DNA from: an uncultured Desulfuromonadales bacterium
GTDB lineage: Bacteria > Desulfobacterota > Desulfuromonadia > Desulfuromonadales > Trichloromonadaceae
DNA length: 45,945 nt
Assembly (NCBI GenBank): GCA_945787465.1
Contig: CALZIZ010000015.1
Span: 1-45,945, forward strand
Direction: 5' to 3'
Positions 32,579-40,366 of this stretch are shown in pieces. The first letter of the stretch is position 1. Each line of letters opens with the position of its first letter. A program made the position numbers and the translations under genes. Under the pieces are notes generated by a model that made no database searches, was not told where the DNA came from, and saw only the letters and a program-made list of their open reading frames with translations.

Positions 32579-35010
32579 CTTAGCCGTAAAGAATTCCCCA
32601 CAACGCAGACCGAACTGGCCGCCATGGCCGCGGCGGCGTGAATCGGTGCCAGCTCCCCTGCTGCGGCCAGGGGCAGGGCGAGAAGGTTGTAGGCGAAGGC
32701 CCAGAAGAGGTTCTGGCGGATGATCCGCAGGGTCCGCCGGGCCAGGAGCACGGCGGTGGAAACCTTTTCAAGCTCCGGGTTGGTGAGCACCAGGTCCGAG
32801 GTTTCGAGGGCGATATCGGTGCCGCCGGCCATGGCACAGCCGACCGAGGCTGCCGAAAGCGCAGGAGCATCGTTGATCCCGTCGCCGACCATCAGCACCT
32901 TCTGGCCGCGGCCCATCGCCTCGCTGACCCAGGCAGCCTTGTCCTCGGGGCTCAGACCGGAGAGGACCTCGCCAATCCCCAGCTGCCCGCCGACCCTCTG
33001 GCCTGCCTCGGCGCTATCGCCGGTCAGCAGAACCGTTTCAATCCCCAGCTGGCGCAGCCGCCTGAGGGTCGCAAAGGCCCCGGGGCGAAGCCTGTCCTCA
33101 AGTAGCACCATCCCCAGGTAGTAATCTGCGAGGGCGGCATGAACCTCGGTCAGTCCGCCGGATACCTTCTGCGGCAGAGCGACCCCCGCGCTTTCGAGCA
33201 GGCCCCGGTTGCCGACCCTCAGCAGGCCCTCCCCGGTGGCCAGTTCGACCCCCTTCCCCGGAAGGGTCCGCACCCCGTCACCGCTGCCTGCAGCGATCCC
33301 CCTGTGCCGGGCCGCTTCGACCAGTCCCCTGGCAAGGGGGTGGTTGGAGCCACCTTCGGCCAGGGCTATGTAGCGCAGCAATTCGTCTTCGCCGCAGCCG
33401 CCGGCCCGCAGTTCGACGACCCGGGGGCGGCCCTCGGTCAGGGTGCCGGTCTTGTCAAAGGCGGCCAGAGTCAGGCGACCGCTGGCCTCGAGAACATCCC
33501 CGCCGCGAAATAAAAGGCCTTGCGCCGCCCCGGCGCCGGTTGCCACCAGGACCGCAGTCGGTGTGGCCAGCCCCAGAGCGCAGGGGCAGGCGATCACCAG
33601 CACCGCCACCGCGGCCAGAAGCGCTTCGCCCGGGCCGGCCTGCCACCACCAGAAACCGTAGGTGGCAGCGGCAATCAACACCACCACCGGAACAAAAGCT
33701 GCCGCCACCCGGTCGGCCAGGCGCTGCACCGGCGCCCGCCGGGCCTGGGCCTCTTCGACCAGCCGCGCCACCCTGGCGACAAAGGAATCGGCGGCCCCGG
33801 CAACGACCCGAACCCGAACCGCAGCGCTCAGGTTGAGAGTGCCGGAAACAACCGCAGACCCTGCCGCGCGTAGCACCGGAAGCGACTCGCCGGTCACCGC
33901 CGCCTCATCGACCTCGGTCGCGCCGGAAACAATCACTCCATCGACCGGAAAACGCTCACCGGGCCGCACCAGGATCAGATCACCCACCGCAAGGCGGGCG
34001 CTTGCCACCTCCACCGTCGCCTCGCCCTCGATACGCCAGGCGACTTCCGGGGCCAGACGCAGCAGCCGGTCTACCCCCGCCGAAGCCCGGCGCCGGGCAG
34101 CGCTCTCGAAGAGCCGGCCGGCCAGGATCAGGGTGACAATCATCGCCGCGGTGTCGAAATAGACCTCGCCGCCGGTGGTCAGGGCATAGAGGCTGGCCCC
34201 GTAGGATGCCAGCACGCCCAGGGCAATGAGCAGGTCCATGTTGGGGATGCGGTTGCGCAAACTGCGCAGGGCCCCAGCGAGAAAGGGCCAGCCTGCGTAA
34301 AAGACCACCGGGGTGGTCACCAGGGCGGCAAAATACTGAATCAGCCGCCTGGAGGTCTCGTCCATTCCCTGAAAATAGCCGGCGTAAAGGGCAAAGGAGT
34401 AGCCCATGAGCTGCATGGAGAGAAAGAAGGCGGTCCCGAAGCGCATCAGCAGCGTGCGGCGTTCTTTTTCCGCCGCCTGCTGGGCGGCATCCTGGGTATA
34501 GGGGCGCGGCAGGTAACCGAGGCGGCTGACGGTGGCGTAAAGGGCTGCCGGAGTGACGCGCTCGGGGTCGAAGCGCACCCGGGCGCGGTGGGTGCCGTAA
34601 TTGACCCGCGCTTCGCGAACCCCCTCGAGGCCGAGCAGAATCTTTTCGACCAGCCAGACGCAGGAAGCACAGCGAATGCCCTCAAGCAAAAAGGTGGTTT
34701 CGGCCCCTTCGGCACCCTCTGCAACGAAGCTCGCCAGGTACTCATCGTCGTAGGCGGAAGCAAAGGCCCCTTCGGGCAGGCCGGGTTCGCTCCAGGTGCG
34801 CTTCTGGTAGAAACTGCCCAGACCGGCCCCGTTGATAATGCGAAACGCCCCGCGGCAGCCCTGGCAGCAGAACCGGTGGTCGGTGTCGGCGATCCGGTCG
34901 GTCACCAGCTCCGCCGGGGGTATAGGAAGGGTGCAGTGATCGCAGATCATTTCGGACATGGAAACAGATGGGTTCATATGGTATGGGCCGGATATTTTTC
35001 CTGGACGCAT
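32521..35010 (-). CDS. ccoI: Copper-translocating P1B-type ATPase CcoI/FixI
   Basis: An 829-residue copper ATPase that delivers copper for the cbb3 oxidase. The N-terminal Cys-rich zone is typical of CcoI (CDHC at 23-26, FCCQGC at 47-52) and is followed by a heavy-metal-associated domain with CASC (114-117). The membrane motif CPC is at 475-477, the phosphorylation site DKTGT begins at Asp519, and the hinge GDGIND comes near 720. The start at 35010 is chosen because a G-rich GGAGG lies next to it, but the spacing is short; ATG 34977 or 34959 would remove 11 or 17 residues. The last 16 residues (KVQGSRCKERPGEADF) come partly from a tandem repeat and are probably a late addition. Confidence 0.94.
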   Translation of the reverse strand: MRPGKISGPYHMNPSVSMSEMICDHCTLPIPPAELVTDRIADTDHRFCCQGCRGAFRIINGAGLGSFYQKRTWSEPGLPEGAFASAYDDEYLASFVAEGAEGAETTFLLEGIRCASCVWLVEKILLGLEGVREARVNYGTHRARVRFDPERVTPAALYATVSRLGYLPRPYTQDAAQQAAEKERRTLLMRFGTAFFLSMQLMGYSFALYAGYFQGMDETSRRLIQYFAALVTTPVVFYAGWPFLAGALRSLRNRIPNMDLLIALGVLASYGASLYALTTGGEVYFDTAAMIVTLILAGRLFESAARRRASAGVDRLLRLAPEVAWRIEGEATVEVASARLAVGDLILVRPGERFPVDGVIVSGATEVDEAAVTGESLPVLRAAGSAVVSGTLNLSAAVRVRVVAGAADSFVARVARLVEEAQARRAPVQRLADRVAAAFVPVVVLIAAATYGFWWWQAGPGEALLAAVAVLVIACPCALGLATPTAVLVATGAGAAQGLLFRGGDVLEASGRLTLAAFDKTGTLTEGRPRVVELRAGGCGEDELLRYIALAEGGSNHPLARGLVEAARHRGIAAGSGDGVRTLPGKGVELATGEGLLRVGNRGLLESAGVALPQKVSGGLTEVHAALADYYLGMVLLEDRLRPGAFATLRRLRQLGIETVLLTGDSAEAGQRVGGQLGIGEVLSGLSPEDKAAWVSEAMGRGQKVLMVGDGINDAPALSAASVGCAMAGGTDIALETSDLVLTNPELEKVSTAVLLARRTLRIIRQNLFWAFAYNLLALPLAAAGELAPIHAAAAMAASSVCVVGNSLRLRRIKVQGSRCKERPGEADF

Positions 35011-35027
35011 AATCCTCCCCCCCCCAC

Positions 35028-35110
35028 CCGTTCGACCTGAACCTGTCGAAGGCCATTCAGACCGCTCCTTTTGCCTGATGCTTCGACAAGCTCAGCATGA
35101 ACGGTCGGAA
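35028..35110. repeat. Inverted pair of REP-like TTCGAC...GTCGAA repeats
   Basis: GTTCGACCTGAACCTGTCGA (from 35030) and TGCTTCGACAAGCTCAGCAT (from 35079) are the two orientations of a widespread dispersed repeat (CCGTTC...TGAGC/ACC-TGTCGAAG). They lie in the 257-bp gap between fixH and ccoI. Confidence 0.7.
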
Positions 35111-35150
35111 GAAGTCTCAGGTTTCTCGTTTGAGGGGAACCGGAAGACTG

Positions 35151-35236
35151 TGTAGGTTGGGTCAAGGAGCGCAGCGACGGACCCAACAGTTGCCGGGGGA
35201 AACCACCTGTTGGGTTTCGTTCCTCAACCCAACCCA
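35151..35236. repeat. REP-like TAGGTTGGGT...ACCCAACC element
   Basis: TAGGTTGGGTC...GACCCAACA and CTGTTGGGTTTCGTTCCTCA...ACCCAACC: nested palindromes of a common bacterial intergenic repeat, containing the phrase GGAGCGCAGCGACGG. Confidence 0.65.
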
Positions 35237-35267
35237 CCCCTGGGCTCTCGCAGGGTCCTGGCAAATG

Positions 35268-35726
35268 TTACAGATTCAGCTGCAGCCTGCGGCTGATGCG
35301 TGCCCCGTCGCGGCTGAGTTCGAGGCGGGCGGAGATTTCTCCGAGCAGATTCTCCCCGAGCCTGGCCACATAGAGGCCCGGTTCGGCCTCTTCCAGATTC
35401 AGCCTGAGGCTATTCAGGCGTGAAACGTTAAGCAGTTGCGTCTCACCCCGGCATCCGGCGACGGGCTTGCCGTCACGGTCGGAGAGGCGAATCTCGAGCC
35501 GCTGGCCGGCGATCACGGCGTTCAAGGACCACCCCATGCCTTCTGCGGCCTTCTGCTCCACCAGCGAACGGTTGTACTTCAGGCCATGGCTGTAATAGTT
35601 GCGATCGGTAACCGCGCTGCTTCTGGTTGCGGCCTGGTAAGCCGACCAGAAGCTGAAGACCAGGAACAACGAACCCAGGGTGATGATCAGGCAGGGCCAG
35701 CGGTTGGTTTTGGCAGATTTATTCAT
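35268..35726 (-). CDS. FixH family protein (CcoH-like)
   Basis: A 152-residue protein with one N-terminal membrane helix (WPCLIITLGSLFLVFSFWSAY) and a periplasmic beta domain. The segment RNYYSHGLKYNRSLVEQKAAEGMGWS is the FixH/CcoH signature after the helix. CcoH is an assembly factor that stays with the cbb3 complex. Its ATG overlaps the stop of ccoG (ATGA). It is the proper FixH of this cluster; the protein at 31858-32295 is a second, more distant one. Confidence 0.88.
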   Translation of the reverse strand: MNKSAKTNRWPCLIITLGSLFLVFSFWSAYQAATRSSAVTDRNYYSHGLKYNRSLVEQKAAEGMGWSLNAVIAGQRLEIRLSDRDGKPVAGCRGETQLLNVSRLNSLRLNLEEAEPGLYVARLGENLLGEISARLELSRDGARISRRLQLNL

Positions 35727-36931
35727 AGTTTATTATCCTTGGGGGCGGTAATGAAGGCCTGTTCCCTGGCCAGGGTCTCGCCGCGACCATTGTCGAGGGC
35801 GACCTGCACCCTCAACGGCGACCCGGGGACCGCCTGCGGGCTGACCAGGGCGAAATTGAAGCGCTCCTTTTCGCCTCCGCCCAGAGCGATATTGAAGACC
35901 GGGCCCTTGACCTCGACAGGGGTGCCGTCTTCAAGAGTGGCGGCAAGGGACAAAACCCGCTCTTGCTGCAGGCGGTTGGTCACAAAACCATTAAAAAAAG
36001 TCACCTGCCTTCCGTCAGCGAGCACCCGGCTGGCAGCGCCTGCAGCCCGGGCCAGCTTGAGACTGGCTTCGGGCCGACCGACCATGGCGACGACCAGGCC
36101 CGCAGAGAGCCCGGCGAAGACCAACGCCACCAGCAACAGCCGGGGGTTGAGCAGGGCTTTCAGGCCCCGCCCCTGGAGGCCGAAGGTGTAGCGGATAATC
36201 CCCGGTTGCTGCCGCCGGGCCATCACCTGGCGGCAGGCGTCGAGGCAGCGGCCGCAATTGATGCATTCGATCTGGTAGCCGCGACGGATGTCGATGCCGG
36301 TGGGGCAGCTGCGGGCGCAGGCGCCACAACCGATGCAGCGATGGGCCTCATCGGGGTGAAACCGCAGAGTCAGGGTGCCGGGGTCGACAAGCACCGTCTG
36401 AAAGCGGCCATAGGGGCAGAACTCCTTGCACATCAGCCGGCGGCCATAGGGGCAGAACTCCTTGCACATCAGCCGGCGCACCAGGGCCAGGTTGAGATAG
36501 ACTGCGCCGCCGACGACCCCCAGGGTCAACAGGACCCCGCCCCCCAGGGCCCCCTCGGAGAGCCGCGCAAAGAAATCGTAGGGCGAAACGAAGTACCAGG
36601 TCAGGTTCGCGGCAAAGAGCAGCGACAGGCCGATATAAAAGAGCTGAAGCAGCACCTTCTGCCCCGTCGAGGCGGTCATTTTGCCGGCTTCAACCTTGAC
36701 CCCGATAAGCCTGGCCAGACCCTCGGCCGCATCGGTCAGGGTGGTCTGGGGACAGGCCCAACCGCACCAGGCCCGCCCCAGCACCAGGGTCAGCAGCAGA
36801 AACACCAGCACCAGCACCAGCCCCAACAGCAGAAACAGGTAGAGCTCTTCAATCCTGAAGGTCTCACCGAATGCCTGCAGGCTCAAGGTGGGGATATCGA
36901 GGCGCAGCAGGCTGCGACCGTCGATCCGCAC
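35723..36931 (-). CDS. ccoG: cbb3 oxidase accessory protein CcoG, 5' end unclear, internal duplication
   Basis: CcoG/RdxA family: four or five membrane helices, two [4Fe-4S] ferredoxin motifs (CIGCGACARSCPTG, CINCGRCLDAC) and a C-terminal immunoglobulin-like domain (last about 120 residues). It acts in copper supply to cbb3 oxidase. Two oddities. First, the listed start is a GTG (36931) without any Shine-Dalgarno; the frame is open and family-like back to 37000 (YISPWRRTFQWAS), where an in-frame TAA cuts it off without ATG, GTG or TTG. Second, a 36-bp tandem duplication gives RRLMCKEFCPYG twice (residues 152-163 and 164-175). Either the protein starts at an unusual codon, or the gene is damaged at its 5' end. 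Confidence 0.8.
   Translation of the reverse strand: MRIDGRSLLRLDIPTLSLQAFGETFRIEELYLFLLLGLVLVLVFLLLTLVLGRAWCGWACPQTTLTDAAEGLARLIGVKVEAGKMTASTGQKVLLQLFYIGLSLLFAANLTWYFVSPYDFFARLSEGALGGGVLLTLGVVGGAVYLNLALVRRLMCKEFCPYGRRLMCKEFCPYGRFQTVLVDPGTLTLRFHPDEAHRCIGCGACARSCPTGIDIRRGYQIECINCGRCLDACRQVMARRQQPGIIRYTFGLQGRGLKALLNPRLLLVALVFAGLSAGLVVAMVGRPEASLKLARAAGAASRVLADGRQVTFFNGFVTNRLQQERVLSLAATLEDGTPVEVKGPVFNIALGGGEKERFNFALVSPQAVPGSPLRVQVALDNGRGETLAREQAFITAPKDNKL
36408..36479 (-). repeat. 36-bp in-frame tandem duplication inside ccoG
   Basis: Two adjacent copies (36408-36443, 36444-36479) identical at 35 of 36 bases. They encode RRLMCKEFCPYG twice, duplicating a conserved Cys-x3-Cys-Pro segment. Confidence 0.95.
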
Positions 36932-37056
36932 AAAGGGAGCCAGCAGCAGAACCAGGGTCGACGCCCACTGAAAGGTCCGCCGCCAGGGGCTTATGTAATG
37001 TTAAATACTTTTGAAAAAGGCGCAATGAGCAATATGTGACCTGTGCTTCGGTTTTT

Positions 37057-37082
37057 CCCATATCACTCATCACTCATTACGC
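37057..37082 (-). repeat. Heptamer tandem repeat (GTGATGA type) before ccoG
   Basis: On the minus strand, GGCGTAATGAGTGATGAG followed by TGATATGG, preceded by GGCAAA. It lies just before the degraded 5' end of ccoG, in the 161-bp gap after ccoP. Confidence 0.65.
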
Positions 37083-37092
37083 CTTTGCCGTT

Positions 37093-37605
37093 TCACTTCA
37101 TCCCAAGAACATACTCAGCGAGGGCGTTGACTTCGGCGGCGGAGAGGCGGTTGCCGAAGGCGGGCATCCCGCCCGGGCGCCCCTTGCCGATACTCTGCAC
37201 CACGGCCGCCTGGTCGCGGCCGAATTTGTACTCGCCCGCCGTCAGGTCGGGGCCGATACCGCCCTTGCCGTCGGCACCGTGGCAGACCGAGCAGTTTTGC
37301 GCGTAAAGCGCAGCGGCGTCGACCTTCTCCTCGGCCGGTGTGATCGCCGCAGCCGCGGGGGCCGCGGCAGGTTCAGGGGTTTTCTGCTCGGCAAGCTGCT
37401 GGCGGTGGGCCGCCATGTTCTCTTCGAACTCCCCTTGCGAACTCCACCCGCTCAGCAGAAAGTAGGCACAGAAGATGACCCCCCAGATGATCAGTCCGTA
37501 ATAGAGGGCCGAAAAGTAGACCGGCGGCTTGGTGACCCGGTTCTCGGTGATCCCGTCAAAATCATGGGTCGGGTGTTTGTGTTTGTGCTCTTCCAACATG
37601 GACAT
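37093..37605 (-). CDS. ccoP: cbb3 oxidase subunit III, single-heme CcoP
   Basis: A 170-residue membrane-anchored cytochrome c. The N-terminus has HDFDGITENRVTKPPVYFSALYYG, the CcoP signature for the cytoplasmic start and first helix (about 28-54). An Ala/Pro linker (78-95) leads to one cytochrome c domain with CSVCH (Cys105-His109) and a likely Met ligand in GGMPAF. Classical CcoP has about 300 residues and two hemes, so one heme domain is missing; the two-heme CcoO next door carries an extra one. GGGAG lies about 6 nt before the ATG at 37605. Confidence 0.93.
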   Translation of the reverse strand: MSMLEEHKHKHPTHDFDGITENRVTKPPVYFSALYYGLIIWGVIFCAYFLLSGWSSQGEFEENMAAHRQQLAEQKTPEPAAAPAAAAITPAEEKVDAAALYAQNCSVCHGADGKGGIGPDLTAGEYKFGRDQAAVVQSIGKGRPGGMPAFGNRLSAAEVNALAEYVLGMK

Positions 37606-37625
37606 AAGATCTCCCTCGGCAAATA

Positions 37626-37766
37626 TCAATCATCTTCGAGCATGCGATGTTTAGCCTCTTCGAGCTTCCCCTTGCGCTTGCGGCTGTAAGTCCGCACGAC
37701 GATAGCCAAAAAGATGCAGAAGAGCCCGGCGGTGAATCCCAGGTAAATAAGCGATGCCCAATCCAT
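37626..37766 (-). CDS. ccoQ: cbb3 oxidase subunit CcoQ
   Basis: A 46-residue protein that most automatic ORF cut-offs would miss. It has one helix (LIYLGFTAGLFCIFLAIVV), then TYSRKRKGKLEEAKHRMLEDD, the basic-then-acidic tail of CcoQ. AAGGA lies about 6 nt before the ATG, which shares its A with the TGA stop of ccoO. CcoQ stabilises the CcoP-CcoNO contact. Confidence 0.92.
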   Translation of the reverse strand: MDWASLIYLGFTAGLFCIFLAIVVRTYSRKRKGKLEEAKHRMLEDD

Positions 37767-38629
37767 CAGGGTTCCTTTGAATAATTGATGAAGTTGACAA
37801 TCTTCCAGACGCGATCCGAACCGAGGGACGAGAAGGACGGCATGCCGCCGTCGGTCACCCCTTCGAAAAGCACCTGGTAGAGGTCTGCGTCGTCCATGCC
37901 CATATCGCCGAGCTCAGGGCCGATCCCCCCTTCCAGATCCTTACCGTGGCAGGCGGCGCAGTGCTGCTGGTAAAGCTGAGCGCCGGCCTCGATGGCCGCG
38001 GCATCACCGGGGAAGGGATTTTTCACCTCGCCGACCACCAGGGTCTGGGAGGCCTGCCGCCAGGGGATGTCGCTGCCGAGTTTCTGCATGTAGGCGACCA
38101 TGGCATCCATTTCGGTCTTCCCGGAGAGGCCCTGGATCTGCGCTTCGCTGTAAGGAAAGCCGAGAACCTCCATTTTGCGCCGGATCATCTCGGGGTCGAG
38201 CTGGTTTTCGGCCAGCCAGTCGTGATCGGGCATGTTTGATTTGGGGATCATCGACTGCGGGTCGGCGAAGTGCTGGTAATGCCAGGCGTCGGGGTACTTG
38301 CCGCCGATCCGGGCCAGGTCGGGCCCGGTGCGTTTGGAGCCCCAGAGGAATGGACGGTCGTAGACGAACTCGCCCGACTTGGAGTAGTCGCCGTAGCGCA
38401 CCACCTCTGCGACCAGCGGCCGCACCGTCTGGGTGTGACAGTTGTTGCACCCCTCGCGGATGTAGAGGTCGCGCCCCTCCTGCTCGAGGGGGGTGTAGGG
38501 CGTAACCGAACTGATGCGGTCGGCCTCGGTGTTGACCCAGGCAAAGGGCAGCACCATGGTGATGATGGTTCCAACCAGGATGGCGGCAGTGGCCATCGCC
38601 AGAAAGAGGAAAGGTTTCTTCTCCCACAT
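37766..38629 (-). CDS. ccoO: cbb3 oxidase subunit II CcoO with extra C-terminal cytochrome c domain
   Basis: A 287-residue di-heme protein. Residues 1-185 are CcoO: membrane anchor (8-29), YIREGCNNCHTQTVRPL with heme site Cys61-His65, the family segment TGPDLARIGGKY and the axial Met in KSNMP. From about 205 a second cytochrome c domain follows, with CAACH (Cys224-His228) and GGMPSF. Standard CcoO (about 200-240 residues) has one heme, so this looks like a fusion with the domain missing from CcoP. It lies 16 bp after ccoN. GGGGGAC precedes the ATG by about 6 nt. Confidence 0.94.
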   Translation of the reverse strand: MWEKKPFLFLAMATAAILVGTIITMVLPFAWVNTEADRISSVTPYTPLEQEGRDLYIREGCNNCHTQTVRPLVAEVVRYGDYSKSGEFVYDRPFLWGSKRTGPDLARIGGKYPDAWHYQHFADPQSMIPKSNMPDHDWLAENQLDPEMIRRKMEVLGFPYSEAQIQGLSGKTEMDAMVAYMQKLGSDIPWRQASQTLVVGEVKNPFPGDAAAIEAGAQLYQQHCAACHGKDLEGGIGPELGDMGMDDADLYQVLFEGVTDGGMPSFSSLGSDRVWKIVNFINYSKEP

Positions 38630-38645
38630 AGTATTGTCCCCCCCT

Positions 38646-40046
38646 CTATGCGCTGCGGACGGCGCCGGTGGGTTGCCCCTTGCGCACCGTCATGATCAGA
38701 TTATAGACAAAGACCAGGACCCCGGCCATGTAGATGACGCCGCCGATGGCCCGGGCCCACCAATAGGGGTACATGGCCACCATGGTCTCCATGAACGAAT
38801 AGGTCAGGCTGCCGTCGGCCTCCATGCTGTGCCACATGCCCGCCTGCTGCACCCCGGCAACCCACAGGCTGATCGAATAGATCAGCTGGCCGATGAGCAC
38901 CAGCCAGAAGTGAATGTTGGCCAGGGGGATGCTGAAGACCTCACGACCGTAGATGCGCGGCACCAGGTAATAGATGCCGGCAAAGCCGATCAGCGAGACC
39001 CAGCCGAGAGTCCCCATGTGGATATGCCCGGGGATCCAGTCGGTATAGTGGATAAAGGCCGAAAAGGAGCGGATCGCCTGCATCGGGCCCTGCAGCGTCT
39101 GCAGGCCGTAGAAGGTGATGCCGAGAATCAGGAACTTGACCAGGTAGTTCTCGCGCATCTGGTGCCACTGGCCGTTCATCGAGAGGTAACCGTTAAACAC
39201 CGAGCCCCAGGACGGCGCGATGAGCATCACCGAAAAGGCCATGGCCAGGGTCTGGATCCAGTCGGGCACCGGGGTGTAGAGCAGATGGTGGGCGCCGGTC
39301 CACAGGTACATGAAGATCAGCGACCAGAATGAGATGATCGACAGGCGATGACTGAAGATCGGCACCCCTGTGGACTTGGGCAAAAAATAGTAGAACATCG
39401 CCAGCGGAGGCGCGGTCAGCGCCATGGCCACGGCGTTATGACCGAACCACCAGTGGACGTTGGCGTCGTTGGTGCCGGCGTAGGCAGAGTAGGATTTGAA
39501 GAGCGAGACCGGCACCGCGGCGGCATTGACCAGGTAGAGGATCGCCACCCCGACGATGGCCGCAAGCATGTACCAGAGCGAGATGTACATCTGCTCTTCC
39601 TTGCGCTTGGCGATGGTCATGATGATGTTGATGGCAAACACCACCCAGAGAACCACCACCATGACGTCGATCGGCCATTCGAGCTCGTGGTATTCCTTGG
39701 AGGTGGTGTAGCCCAGCAGCAGGGTGACCGCTGCGGCGATGATGGTGGCGTTGAAGAACCAGAGCTGAAAGCGGGCCAGCTTATCGCTCCACAGGGGGCG
39801 CTTGCACAGCCGCTGCACCATGTAGAGAAACATGGCGAAGATGGTCCCCACCCCCCAGCCGTAGATGCCGGCGTTGGTGTGCAGCGGGCGCAGCCTGCCG
39901 AAGGTGAGATACGGGGGAAAGTTCAGATCCGGGTCGACCATCTGGAAGGAGACGATGACTCCGACCAGGACGGCCACCAGTCCCCAGATAACGCTCCAGT
40001 TCACGAAGCTTCTGACGATGGCAGTATTGTACGATGGTGCCTCCAT
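38646..40046 (-). CDS. ccoN: cbb3-type cytochrome c oxidase subunit I CcoN
   Basis: A 466-residue catalytic subunit with 12 or so helices, reducing O2 to water with high affinity. By comparison with the Pseudomonas stutzeri enzyme, the heme b ligands are His56 (RPLHTNAG) and His343, heme b3 His341 (GHIHMGT), CuB His203, His253 and His254 (TGAHH), and the cross-linked Tyr is Tyr247. All are present, so the enzyme should be functional. GAGGAGG lies 4 nt before the ATG. It leads the ccoNOQP operon. MITE copy 3 begins 29 bp upstream, so any native promoter lies beyond the element or the element contributes to it. The cluster indicates that this otherwise anaerobic lineage can respire or detoxify low oxygen. 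Confidence 0.97.
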   Translation of the reverse strand: MEAPSYNTAIVRSFVNWSVIWGLVAVLVGVIVSFQMVDPDLNFPPYLTFGRLRPLHTNAGIYGWGVGTIFAMFLYMVQRLCKRPLWSDKLARFQLWFFNATIIAAAVTLLLGYTTSKEYHELEWPIDVMVVVLWVVFAINIIMTIAKRKEEQMYISLWYMLAAIVGVAILYLVNAAAVPVSLFKSYSAYAGTNDANVHWWFGHNAVAMALTAPPLAMFYYFLPKSTGVPIFSHRLSIISFWSLIFMYLWTGAHHLLYTPVPDWIQTLAMAFSVMLIAPSWGSVFNGYLSMNGQWHQMRENYLVKFLILGITFYGLQTLQGPMQAIRSFSAFIHYTDWIPGHIHMGTLGWVSLIGFAGIYYLVPRIYGREVFSIPLANIHFWLVLIGQLIYSISLWVAGVQQAGMWHSMEADGSLTYSFMETMVAMYPYWWARAIGGVIYMAGVLVFVYNLIMTVRKGQPTGAVRSA

Positions 40047-40075
40047 TGACCCTCCTCATAAGATGTTGGAATTAC

Positions 40076-40238
40076 CCTGCATCCGTGAGTTCTGACCGGG
40101 CAATAGCGCAAGTCATTGACCTGCCTAAGCGTTCAAAAAATCGCCGACGAACCTGTGGGTGAGCCTAAGATTTTTTGAAACACTTATTCAGGCCAAGCAC
40201 TTACACTCTATTCCCGCCCCGATCTCACGGATCCAAGG
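40076..40238 (-). mobile_element. MITE-like repeat, copy 3 (inverted), upstream of ccoN
   Basis: A 163-bp copy in the opposite orientation to copies 1 and 2, with ends CCTGCATCCGTGAG and CTCACGGATCCAAGG. TTAC occurs directly on both sides (40072-40075, 40239-40242), a likely target duplication. It inserts 29 bp upstream of the ccoN start codon. Confidence 0.85.
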
Positions 40239-40366
40239 TTACTTTAACTTGAAGAGTTTAATAGGCCGGCCGAAAAGATCAACCGGCGCTAATTGCTTAC
40301 AAAAACGGTCATAGTTTAGCCATCGCCCACCCGCCTGTCAACTCAAAACTCAAATCCTCAAGATAT

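Noticed and set aside
40270-40300. FNR/ANR box upstream of ccoN
   Set aside because: Only one half-site TTGAT is visible; the second half (ATCAA at the right spacing) is absent.
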